Below, one piece after another: positions 33,616-41,247 of a stretch of 64,000 nucleotides of DNA. The position numbers and the translations under genes are program-made. The notes under the pieces were generated by a model. It ran no database searches. It had not been told where the DNA came from and was given only the letters and a program-made list of their open reading frames with translations. Position 1 is the stretch's first letter; every line of letters begins with the position of its first letter. Source of the DNA: JANQMY01 sp965228775 (GTDB taxonomy: Bacteria > Pseudomonadota > Alphaproteobacteria > JANQMY01); the NCBI GenBank assembly GCA_965228775.1, contig OZ245840.1, positions 2,046,001-2,110,000 on the forward strand, given 5' to 3'.

Positions 33616-33960
33616 CTAGTTTTTCCTGTCAACCGCCTCAAACGCTTCGTCCATCGATGCACAGATGGTCAGAAGTTTGTGGAATCCTGTCAGCGTAATC
33701 ACTTCTTTGACGCTGTCTGACGGGCGCGCAATCACCAACGCATGTGACGAACCACCAAGAGCACGCACGCCAACCAGTAATACCCGCAAGCCTGCGCTGC
33801 TCACATAGTCGATCTGATCGAAGTCGAGTACGACGCCTCCTTGGGCGCTTGAGGCAACTTCGGTAAGCCGGGTTTCGAAATCTGGAGATGTCGTCGCGTC
33901 AATCCGTCCCGAGACCGAGAGAACGTCGACATCATTTTTCTGCAAGTGTTCAATCTTCAT
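33616..33960 (-). CDS. STAS-domain anti-sigma-factor antagonist (RsbV/BtrV-like)
   Basis: 114 aa, a full stand-alone STAS domain: LSVSGRIDATTSPDFETRL, VVLDFDQIDYVSSAGLRVLL and ALVIARPSDSVKEVITLTGF. The phosphorylatable Ser lies in DYVSSAGLR, as in RsbV/SpoIIAA. It is expected to be phosphorylated by the RsbW-like kinase (7569-8027) and dephosphorylated by a PP2C phosphatase. It is the first gene of the sctN-sctU operon, so the antagonist is made together with the export machine, which suggests feedback. Bordetella btrV is likewise T3SS-linked. Confidence 0.9.
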   Translation of the reverse strand: MKIEHLQKNDVDVLSVSGRIDATTSPDFETRLTEVASSAQGGVVLDFDQIDYVSSAGLRVLLVGVRALGGSSHALVIARPSDSVKEVITLTGFHKLLTICASMDEAFEAVDRKN

Positions 33961-34048
33961 CTTAACCTCAAATGCCGTACACGCACGAAAGTGTTTCGCT
34001 CACCGTGCTGATTTTGGCGCGGTTCACGAAACGCGACTCACTTCTTGT

Positions 34049-34078
34049 CTCTAACTTCGTAAACCGAACTGGTTAGAG
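34049..34078. promoter_or_regulatory. inverted repeat CTCTAAC / GTTAGAG in the sctN-sctW divergent region
   Basis: Perfect 7-base arms separated by 16 bases. The right arm contains the downstream (GTTAG, minus-strand CTAAC) box of the 38-bp element; the left arm offers a CTAAC on the plus strand facing sctW. It could be a shared operator or a second promoter box. No upstream TGAGACT box serves the plus direction. Confidence 0.4.
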
Positions 34079-34109
34079 GCAGGATAAGTTTCGTTGCACG
34101 AGAGTCTCA
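34072..34109 (-). promoter_or_regulatory. 38-bp T3SS regulon promoter element
   Basis: Minus strand: TGAGACTCTCGTGCAAC, 16 bases, CTAAC, with the spacing of the other copies. It lies 112 bases upstream of the STAS gene that starts the sctN operon. The divergent sctW operon starts on the other side. Confidence 0.65.
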
Positions 34110-34196
34110 CGAACCATATTGCTTTCATTTCAGAAGATATTCACCAATTTCGATTGGTATAAGGAGTTATTGAGAAAGAGCGTACAGGTCCAGGTA

Positions 34197-35402
34197 ATGA
34201 GTATACAGACGGGCGCCATCGGACATCAGGCGGCACTAGATACATCTCAACAAGCAGAGGGTGAGAAGCCTTCAACCGGTGCCTATCAGGGCCGGGAGGT
34301 GAAGACAGTCCACACCAAAACACTGGCGCAAAATGCTGCCGACTCAGCCGAAGAAATGACGACGCATTCGAAGCTGGCCGATAAGGCCAAGAAGAAAGCA
34401 AGCGACCGCGACGTTCAAGCCGCAAGAAAGGCTGACAAACTGCAAGAAGTTTTGGAACTCGCAGAGGTCAGCGAGCTTCTCGCGAAAATGGGTGATCTCA
34501 ATGAAGATCAGCTTGAGAAGGCTATCAAGGCCCTCTTAGAACAAAGAGAACGCGATCCGCACCAATTGCGTGAACGCGCCGGTCAGCAATTTGAAGAACC
34601 GGCCCATCAATATGCTTTGTTAAAAGGTTATAGCGAAGCGCTGAAGCAGCAGAACGCCCCGCCTGAGGAAATACAGGCGGCGGAAACAGCTCTAAAGCAA
34701 ATGATGGAGGGGGAGAGCGGTGTCGATGTACGCGCCGCCTTGAATACCGGCGAATTAGTCAACGAATACGCCGCTGCCGGCGTCGCCGATCATCAAACAC
34801 TGCGTGATATCTATCGCGACAATATCAAGGATTACCAAGATCTTAATGCGACATTAGCCGATCTGAGCTCAAGACTCCCAGGCGAAAATTTGGAGGAAGC
34901 GATCGCCTTTGTCACCAAAGGCTTGTCCGCTGATCTCGACATGATCAATCATAGTCTGGAAGGCCCTTCGATGGACCCGACAAAACTTGAGTTGATCATT
35001 AGTGACCTCACATGGCTGAAATCATCCACCACGATTTTGGCCAATTGCGGACTTGTTGTCGATAAAGCGCAAAAGCGTGGTGCCAGCGAGAACTTTACCG
35101 ACGAAAGCCTTTGTCAAAAGATCGTTTCCATGCAAGGGGCATCGTCCGTAAGTTACCAACAATTTTCCGAAATACCCGACGACGCAGGATTTGAAGAGCA
35201 TCAAGACAGGATTGTGCTTCTTACTGATCTGACTGCCCTCATACGTCTCATTCCCCATGACAATTACCCTAGCGAGCAGCGCCGCGACAGCTTCATCGAT
35301 AGCGCACAGATTGCGCTGGAAAAAGAGATCGAGTTGGAAGAGGCCACGCACGATTTCAACGATTTCGACGACGAAGAAGAAGACGAGGAGTACGAAGAGT
35401 GA
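34197..35402 (+). CDS. sctW: gatekeeper SctW (YopN/InvE/MxiC family)
   Basis: About 401 aa. Controls the order of secretion by plugging the export gate until host contact. A polar N-terminal export-signal region (MSIQTGAIGHQAALDTSQQA) is followed by helical SctW domains (DKLQEVLELAEVSELLAKMG, EQLEKAIKALLEQRERDPHQ in variant form, LEEAIAFVTKGLSADLDMIN, TKLELIISDLTWLKSSTTIL) and a very acidic tail. I use ATG 34197; the frame is open back to 34119 but has no good start signal there. The fused YopN+TyeA length is typical of InvE/CopN-like forms. GTGA overlap couples it to the chaperone gene. Confidence 0.85.
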   Translation: MSIQTGAIGHQAALDTSQQAEGEKPSTGAYQGREVKTVHTKTLAQNAADSAEEMTTHSKLADKAKKKASDRDVQAARKADKLQEVLELAEVSELLAKMGDLNEDQLEKAIKALLEQRERDPHQLRERAGQQFEEPAHQYALLKGYSEALKQQNAPPEEIQAAETALKQMMEGESGVDVRAALNTGELVNEYAAAGVADHQTLRDIYRDNIKDYQDLNATLADLSSRLPGENLEEAIAFVTKGLSADLDMINHSLEGPSMDPTKLELIISDLTWLKSSTTILANCGLVVDKAQKRGASENFTDESLCQKIVSMQGASSVSYQQFSEIPDDAGFEEHQDRIVLLTDLTALIRLIPHDNYPSEQRRDSFIDSAQIALEKEIELEEATHDFNDFDDEEEDEEYEE

Positions 35403-35767
35403 CCGCGATACAAGATGCCGTTACGGCCCTGAACGAATCGTTCCAGCTTGCACCGCCCACAGAGTTCGAAGGTCATATCGTTTTTTCGATCGACGGGATG
35501 GGACGGTTAGATCTTGAAGAATGCGGCGAGCACCTTCTGGTCAGCTTGGCACGTGATATTTCGACGGGTGAAGACCGCCTGGCCATTCAGCGGTCCGCCC
35601 TTCAATGTGTTCATTATAAACATCAACTGCAGCCGCCCGTACAAGCGTCGATGCATAAGGACACGTTGGTATTTAGCGTACGCCTTGGGGCTGACGAAGT
35701 TGATGTCCCGGCCATAGATCACGCGCTTCAACAACTTCACACATTGCACGAACAAGCCCGGATTTAA
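35399..35767 (+). CDS. SycN-like / CesT-fold gatekeeper chaperone (122 aa)
   Basis: Small chaperone in the sycN position, directly after sctW and before sctX/sctY. The pattern is class I: an N-terminal helix, HIVFSIDGMGRLDLEECGEH strands, LVSLARDISTGEDRLAIQRS, VQASMHKDTLVFSVRLGADE, and a final helix. It starts at GTG 35399 overlapping the sctW stop. In Yersinia SycN pairs with YscB to deliver YopN; the YscB-like candidate here is at 59021-59467. Confidence 0.7.
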   Translation: MTAIQDAVTALNESFQLAPPTEFEGHIVFSIDGMGRLDLEECGEHLLVSLARDISTGEDRLAIQRSALQCVHYKHQLQPPVQASMHKDTLVFSVRLGADEVDVPAIDHALQQLHTLHEQARI

Positions 35768-35808
35768 ATCCGTGAAGTACGACTTGTCATAGGGATGAGA
35801 TTAGGGAA

Positions 35809-36171
35809 ATGACAAACGAAATATCTCCCATGCACCCGACCGTCGGAATTGAGTCCGTCGGTCGGTTTGAAACCGAGCGCATGACGCTTCCGCCGAAGGC
35901 CGAAGCAAGGGTCGTCGGCACGCGGGTTGAGAACAATCTGCAAGTCCTCTACCACAATGAAAAATCGCTGATCGAAAAAGCGCGAGAACTCACTGTGCCG
36001 CACTTTGTCGACAACAGTATTTTTGTGCCAAACCGCTTCGACGCCGCCATGTATGACACGGCGGACAAAATGAAACTGGACGGCGACGGCCCAGCGGCCG
36101 CCGCTATGCAGGATCTCAAGGAAACACGCATGCAATGGCGGGAGAACAGTCTCGCGCTCAATATGGCATGA
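35809..36171 (+). CDS. sctX: SctX (YscX-like) accessory export protein
   Basis: 120 aa, the YscX size. Matches along the protein: an N-terminal PTVGIESVGRF (YscX has PHIGIEKLS), LPPKAEARVVGTRVENNLQV followed by LY (YscX: ALPPDGHPVEPHLERLY), then a helical C-terminus. YscX is an early substrate that binds YscY and the SctV C-domain and is needed for secretion; it occurs only in the Ysc branch. Placement between the gatekeeper chaperone and sctY-sctV is exactly as in Yersinia. Confidence 0.8.
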   Translation: MTNEISPMHPTVGIESVGRFETERMTLPPKAEARVVGTRVENNLQVLYHNEKSLIEKARELTVPHFVDNSIFVPNRFDAAMYDTADKMKLDGDGPAAAAMQDLKETRMQWRENSLALNMA

Positions 36172-36178
36172 CGCGACC

Positions 36179-36526
36179 ATGACCGAAACCGCCTGGACGG
36201 AAACAGACACCATGGTTCTGCAAGTGTTGGCAAATGTCCTGACAAGTCAGCATAAAGAGGAGCGTGCGGTCGTTCTTCTTGAATATGCGCTTGAGAAGGA
36301 CCCCGAAAACATCTCCATCAAGAAGGCACTTGGCGGTGTCTACACATTGTTGGACCGTTACGACGAAGCATTATCCATGATCGATGATGCAATGGCTGCG
36401 AATCCAGGCCCTGCCGACAAGGAACGTCTCTTGCTTGTGCGTAGCGAGGCCCTCTGGAAAGGCGGCCGCGAAGAGGAAGCGCGCACGGCGATGCAGAGTT
36501 ATATCAGCGAAAGGCAATCTGCGTGA
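36179..36526 (+). CDS. sctY: SctY (YscY-like) TPR chaperone of SctX
   Basis: 115 aa with TPR-like helices: ERAVVLLEYALEKDPENISI, KKALGGVYTLLDRYDEALSM, LLLVRSEALWKGGREEEART. It holds the yscY position 7 bases after sctX, and its stop overlaps the GTG start of sctV. YscY binds YscX and SctV. Confidence 0.82.
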   Translation: MTETAWTETDTMVLQVLANVLTSQHKEERAVVLLEYALEKDPENISIKKALGGVYTLLDRYDEALSMIDDAMAANPGPADKERLLLVRSEALWKGGREEEARTAMQSYISERQSA

Positions 36527-38637
36527 ACACTGATAAAGCCCAACGCCTGCTGATCGCCGCCACGTCGCGTTCTGATGTGATGCTGGCCGTGTTGATGGTC
36601 GGCATTATCTTTATGCTGGTCATACCACTGCCCACCGTGTTGATCGACGCTCTCATCGCGATGAACATTATGATCGCCATGACGTTGATGATGGTGGCGA
36701 TGTACATCCCGTCGCCTCTCGCATTTTCCTCGTTCCCGTCGGTACTACTGGTCACAACTCTCTTCCGCCTTGCCCTCGCAATTTCGACCACGAGGCTTAT
36801 TCTCCTCGATGCGGACGCGGGCGACATTATTTTCGCCTTCGGTAATTTCGTGGTGCAAGGCAACTTTGTTGTCGGCGCGGTAATCTTCCTAATTATCACG
36901 ATCGTGCAGTTCATGGTGATCACCAAAGGCGCCGAGCGTGTGGCTGAAGTGAGCGCACGCTTTTCCCTTGATGCCATGCCCGGCAAACAGATGTCCATCG
37001 ACGGCGACATGCGGGCCGGTGTGATTGATCTCGATGAAGCGCGGCGGCGCAGATCGAATGTTGAAAAGGAAAGCCAGCTCTTCGGGTCGATGGATGGCGC
37101 GATGAAATTCGTGAAAGGTGATGCCATCGCCGGCCTGATCATTACGGTGGTGAACATATTAGGCGGTGTCACCATCGGCATCACTCAATTAGGCATGACC
37201 AGTGGCGAAGCTGTACAAACTTTCTCAATTCTGACAATCGGCGACGGCCTTGTGGGCCAAATCCCCGGTCTTCTCATTTCGATCACATCCGGCATCATCG
37301 TGACCCGGGTGACGACGGAAGAATCCACCAATATGGGTGCGGACATTAGCCGGCAGCTTCTCGCGCAACCCAAGGCGGTTATGATTGCCGGGTCGATGAT
37401 GTTCCTGTTTGGCATTGTGCCTGGTTTCCCGACAACTGTTTTCTTTGTTCTCGCGGTTATTTTGATCACGACCGGCTTCTTGCTCAACAACATCGCGAAA
37501 CGCGCTGAAGAGGATGGCGAGGACATGATGTCCGCCATGGCCCCAGCGACCCATGCCGATCAGCCGGCTAGCAAGAACAAAGCCGGTGGCGATGACGACT
37601 TTTCACTCACCGTACCCCTGTTGATCGATGTGGATGCTGCACTGGAAGATAAGATCGACGCGGCCGATCTCAACCACGAACTCATCCGGGTGCGCCGCGC
37701 TTTGTATATGGATCTTGGTGTGCCCTTCCCCGGTATTCATCTGCGCTTTAACGAGCGCTTGACGGACGGTCACTATCAAATCCTCATTCAAGAGACGCCG
37801 ATCACGAGCGGGCAAATCCGGCCTGATCATGTGCTTGCACGCGAACAGCCAAGCCAGTTCGAGATCCTGCAAATCCCCTATGAACATAGCGAGGCACCGT
37901 CCCTGCCCGGACCGACGGTTTATTGGGTCGATAAGAAATATGAGGAGCAGCTGAAGAAAACCGGTATCGCCACGCTCGATACCGCCCAGATGCTAACCTA
38001 TCACTTGTCTTTCGTTCTTATCCGCTACGCCTCCGAATTTATCGGCATACAAGAAACCCGCTTTCTGTTAAATCAAATGGAGGAGCGTTTCGGTGAACTG
38101 ATCAAAGAGGTGCAGCGTATCGTACCGCTTCAGAAAATCACCGAGGTATTGCAACGGCTCGTTTCGGAAGAAGTTTCCATTCGAGATCTGCGCACCATTA
38201 TGCAAGCGCTGATCGAATGGGGGCAGAAGGAAAAAGATACGGTTCTGCTCTGCGAGTATATCCGCGGCAGTCTGCGTCGGTACATTAGCTACAAATATTC
38301 GAGCGGTCAGAACATTCTGCCCGCTTACATCCTAACACCCGACACGGAAGAGACGATCCGAACCGGTATCCGTCAGACTTCGGCCGGCAGTTACCTTGCA
38401 CTCGACCCGCGCGTCACGCAACAACTTGTGGACACGATCAAACAAACCGTCGGCGATATCAATAGCAGCCGCCAGCGACCGGTGTTGGTCGTGGCGATGG
38501 ATATCCGCAGGTATGTCCGCAAGCTGATTGAAAGCGACTTATATGAGTTGCCCGTCCTGTCTTACCAAGACCTGACGCAGGAAATCACGGTCCAGCCACT
38601 GGAACAAATTGCCATCAACCCACAGATCGCGGCATAG
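36523..38637 (+). CDS. sctV: export-gate protein SctV (YscV/FlhA family)
   Basis: 704 aa, start GTG 36523 overlapping the sctY stop. About eight membrane helices in the first 320 residues with the FHIPEP-type region (PSPLAFSSFPSVLLVTTLFR, LALAISTTRLILL). The loop MPGKQMSIDGDMRAGVID and FGSMDGAMKFVKGDAIAG are diagnostic, as is GDGLVGQIPGLLISITSGII. The large cytoplasmic domain forms the nonameric ring that binds SctX/SctY, the gatekeeper and chaperones. Last gene of the sctW operon. Confidence 0.97.
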   Translation: MNTDKAQRLLIAATSRSDVMLAVLMVGIIFMLVIPLPTVLIDALIAMNIMIAMTLMMVAMYIPSPLAFSSFPSVLLVTTLFRLALAISTTRLILLDADAGDIIFAFGNFVVQGNFVVGAVIFLIITIVQFMVITKGAERVAEVSARFSLDAMPGKQMSIDGDMRAGVIDLDEARRRRSNVEKESQLFGSMDGAMKFVKGDAIAGLIITVVNILGGVTIGITQLGMTSGEAVQTFSILTIGDGLVGQIPGLLISITSGIIVTRVTTEESTNMGADISRQLLAQPKAVMIAGSMMFLFGIVPGFPTTVFFVLAVILITTGFLLNNIAKRAEEDGEDMMSAMAPATHADQPASKNKAGGDDDFSLTVPLLIDVDAALEDKIDAADLNHELIRVRRALYMDLGVPFPGIHLRFNERLTDGHYQILIQETPITSGQIRPDHVLAREQPSQFEILQIPYEHSEAPSLPGPTVYWVDKKYEEQLKKTGIATLDTAQMLTYHLSFVLIRYASEFIGIQETRFLLNQMEERFGELIKEVQRIVPLQKITEVLQRLVSEEVSIRDLRTIMQALIEWGQKEKDTVLLCEYIRGSLRRYISYKYSSGQNILPAYILTPDTEETIRTGIRQTSAGSYLALDPRVTQQLVDTIKQTVGDINSSRQRPVLVVAMDIRRYVRKLIESDLYELPVLSYQDLTQEITVQPLEQIAINPQIAA

Positions 38638-38765
38638 AATTTTCCGGCGTGAGACCGGCAACAATATATCGGCGTCTCAGCAGGCTGCGGAACAAATTAT
38701 CATTCATCTGTGCAGGGGTCGAGACGACGCCCTGACGCCGCCCCACCATAAGACTTTGTTTGCCC

Positions 38766-38780
38766 TCCTCATCCTGAGGA
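38766..38780. repeat. palindrome TCCTCA-TCC-TGAGGA in a convergent intergenic region
   Basis: Six-base arms, 3-base loop, inside the 251-base gap between the converging sctV operon and large-family array. The core CCTCATCCTGAGG is of a type seen as a dispersed intergenic repeat in alphaproteobacteria. A second short inverted repeat (GACAGA/TCTGTC, about 38809-38825) follows. Either might serve as a bidirectional terminator, but no T-run is present. Confidence 0.4.
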
Positions 38781-38888
38781 AGGTTCAAACGGCTTGTTCA
38801 GTAGACCGACAGAATAGGTCTGTCAGTTAGACTTGCCGGACATCCGCGCGAAACACGTTCGGCGTTTTACCACGCCATCCGATAACGC

Positions 38889-41210
38889 CTAAACCTTGAT
38901 CGCGCCTAGCGGTAGAACATCGTCTGACGAGCTTGTGCCGCTCTCATCCGATTTAGGACTGTTATCCACATCTCCGCCTTGCTCGACACCAGTCGCCTCA
39001 TCATCAATAAGACCGACTTTTCCAAGTTCGGGCCCTCCCGGCGTTCCCCCCTGTGCGCGGGCAACAAACTCATTCGGGTCAGGGAGGTCATCCAACATTT
39101 CATTTGCGACCTCAATGAGATTGTCGTCATCAATGTTGTCAATGTCGTCACGGTCGATGACACTTGCGATCGACACCGCATCATCGGGTAGGTCTTCGGC
39201 GTGCGCCGCGCCGGCATCCGCTGGACCCGTCATAAAATCAGATTCTTGCAAGTCATCCGGGCCGCGTTTGGTGGGTTTCTTCGGTTCTAAAGATAGGTCA
39301 ACCAAGTTGTTTACATACTCAACCGATTCTTCACTTGCAGAACGCACTCTACCAGTGTTCGCATTATCTTCATCTTGCGGACCTGCCGGGCCGTTTATGT
39401 CACCTGCCCCCCTATCAAGATCTTCGTTAGGCCAGCCAAACAGACCCGACACATTGGAGTCCGTTGAAACGCCACGGGAAGAATGTTCCGGCCTCACCCA
39501 ATCAACATTATCGTCTTCGAGCTGCAACAGATCCACGTTTGCATTTTCCTTGGGGCCGCCCAGCATGGTCTGTTTCGTTGCATCGACGAAGAAGGATAGT
39601 TTCTGAAGCGCCATGCCTTGCTCGCGAAGCGTATCGGCCTCCCCATCGGCAAGCTCCCCAGCCGATTGCAATTTCGATTGGCCGATCTTCTCAAGATTGG
39701 CGGACAGATCATAGTAAGATCCAAGAGCGCTATCGAGCATGCCGCGAAAATCATCGAGCGTTTCCATAGATGGATTTGCGAGATACTCATTATAGAAATA
39801 TGTAACAAGATTTAGATTCTCATTGTGAGCGTCTACTGCTTGGCCGAAAGCAGCCGTATCGGCAGCACCTTGGGAGGCCGGGTTCCGGTATAAAGACGTC
39901 ACCATGCCGAGACGGGCTCCCAGAGCCTCATCGGCATCAAACGAGTTCAATACAAAGTCCTGCTGCAAGACATCGCTTTTCACGCCAACCGCCCCAGTGG
40001 CGCTGAAGCCAACCTGCGGGTCGTTCCGGTCATTTTCCGACAGCAATGATTTAGCAAGGTCGTGGGTACCGACCACTAACTCGCCAATCATCTCATTTAT
40101 GCCTCGTGCCATAGCAGGGTTATCGTCCCCACCAATGCGAACTAGAGAATTTTCCAAATGCGTATCTCGTAACTCGAAAATCTGGATGGCGTTGGTTTGC
40201 AGGCGCTCCGATAAAGCCTCTGCCGTGCCCGGGTCGAAAATCTTTCCCTCGACTTTTAAAAGTTCGAGCGCTTGCAGCAGGTTTTTGTTTTCGGTGACCG
40301 CTTTTTGGAGTGGTGCTGAAGCGTCCATCATACCTTTGAGCTCATCATTGAGATCGGACAAGTGCTTGCCTGTGACATTGACGCTGTTGTTCATCCTGAT
40401 TTTGTCGCGAAGCGTATCGGCCAATTGGAATGCAGCTTGATTGTCATTCAATCTGTGCTCGGGGTGCTCACCTAGCGACGCCATCAATTTGTTAACCGAT
40501 ACCTCGTTAAGGCCCAGTCGCCGGCCGCCGATATCTGCAAGAATGTCATCGGCCGCTGAAAGATAAAAATCGCCAAGGGGCTCATCCACGTCCTCGGCAA
40601 ACTCAGGGATATCGAGCAAATTTTCAACCAAGGGCGACGTGGCCTGTTCCAAACTTTCCGCAAGTGCATCCCGCAAAGCGTTATAGCCGACGACAGCTTC
40701 ACGCCATCCGGTCGCTCTTTGCACCTCGGCATAATCGCCGGTCTGCGCCAAGACTGCATCTAAGTATTGCCGACGGTCGTCTAGCAATTCGACCGTTCTC
40801 TGATCGCCCGATGTTAGGGCTTCGGCGTATGCCTCCTTCAGCCCCTCTTGAAGTTTGAACTCAAGATTGAACAAGGCCTCTTCATCCAGCCGATGAATAC
40901 CACCGTCCGACAGCATATCGCCGAAAACATATTCGCTCATGGTTTTGCCATCGACCAACACCCCTTGGTACTCCCGGTCGATGGCATCCGACAATGACTG
41001 TGCGGCATTGTGAAACTTCTCGTGCCGGGCCTTGAGCTGGCCGGGCAAACCGATATGTTTATCGACGAATTCGGATTTGCCTTTGACGTAAAGTCCTTTG
41101 CCGTCTAAGCGAACACCGGCGCCCGCCCCTTCCTTTTCAAACTGTTCGTGAAGTTGGGCTGCGATCTCGGAAAAATTCTGACTTGCATCAATCCGTGTAT
41201 TATCCGTCAT
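38889..41210 (-). CDS. large 'GLYV/EQR' family protein, last of the six-gene array (773 aa)
   Basis: No family recognised. The N-terminal domain is clear: FSEIAAQLHEQFEKEGAGAG, then GKGLYVKG (GLYV 39-42), LSDAIDREYQGVLVDG and MSEYVFGDML. The middle and C-terminal marks are weaker than in its relatives (QALELLKVEGKIFDPG for the YPdG helix; LREQGMALQKL for EQR, with R replaced by G). The last ~190 residues are acidic and disordered (DRDDIDNIDDDNLIEVANEM, then SPKSDESGTSSSDDVLPLGA). No signal peptide or membrane helix. AGAGGA precedes the ATG. It lies 37 bases after the 840-aa member, in one presumed transcript with the sctB-D...-L genes far upstream. Confidence 0.65.
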   Translation of the reverse strand: MTDNTRIDASQNFSEIAAQLHEQFEKEGAGAGVRLDGKGLYVKGKSEFVDKHIGLPGQLKARHEKFHNAAQSLSDAIDREYQGVLVDGKTMSEYVFGDMLSDGGIHRLDEEALFNLEFKLQEGLKEAYAEALTSGDQRTVELLDDRRQYLDAVLAQTGDYAEVQRATGWREAVVGYNALRDALAESLEQATSPLVENLLDIPEFAEDVDEPLGDFYLSAADDILADIGGRRLGLNEVSVNKLMASLGEHPEHRLNDNQAAFQLADTLRDKIRMNNSVNVTGKHLSDLNDELKGMMDASAPLQKAVTENKNLLQALELLKVEGKIFDPGTAEALSERLQTNAIQIFELRDTHLENSLVRIGGDDNPAMARGINEMIGELVVGTHDLAKSLLSENDRNDPQVGFSATGAVGVKSDVLQQDFVLNSFDADEALGARLGMVTSLYRNPASQGAADTAAFGQAVDAHNENLNLVTYFYNEYLANPSMETLDDFRGMLDSALGSYYDLSANLEKIGQSKLQSAGELADGEADTLREQGMALQKLSFFVDATKQTMLGGPKENANVDLLQLEDDNVDWVRPEHSSRGVSTDSNVSGLFGWPNEDLDRGAGDINGPAGPQDEDNANTGRVRSASEESVEYVNNLVDLSLEPKKPTKRGPDDLQESDFMTGPADAGAAHAEDLPDDAVSIASVIDRDDIDNIDDDNLIEVANEMLDDLPDPNEFVARAQGGTPGGPELGKVGLIDDEATGVEQGGDVDNSPKSDESGTSSSDDVLPLGAIKV

Positions 41211-41247
41211 ATGACAATTCCTCTCACGCCCCTTGGCGCATTATCAC

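Noticed and set aside
38650..38655. TGAGAC just after sctV as a promoter element
   Set aside because: CAA is off by one base, the downstream box is absent, and no plus-strand gene follows.
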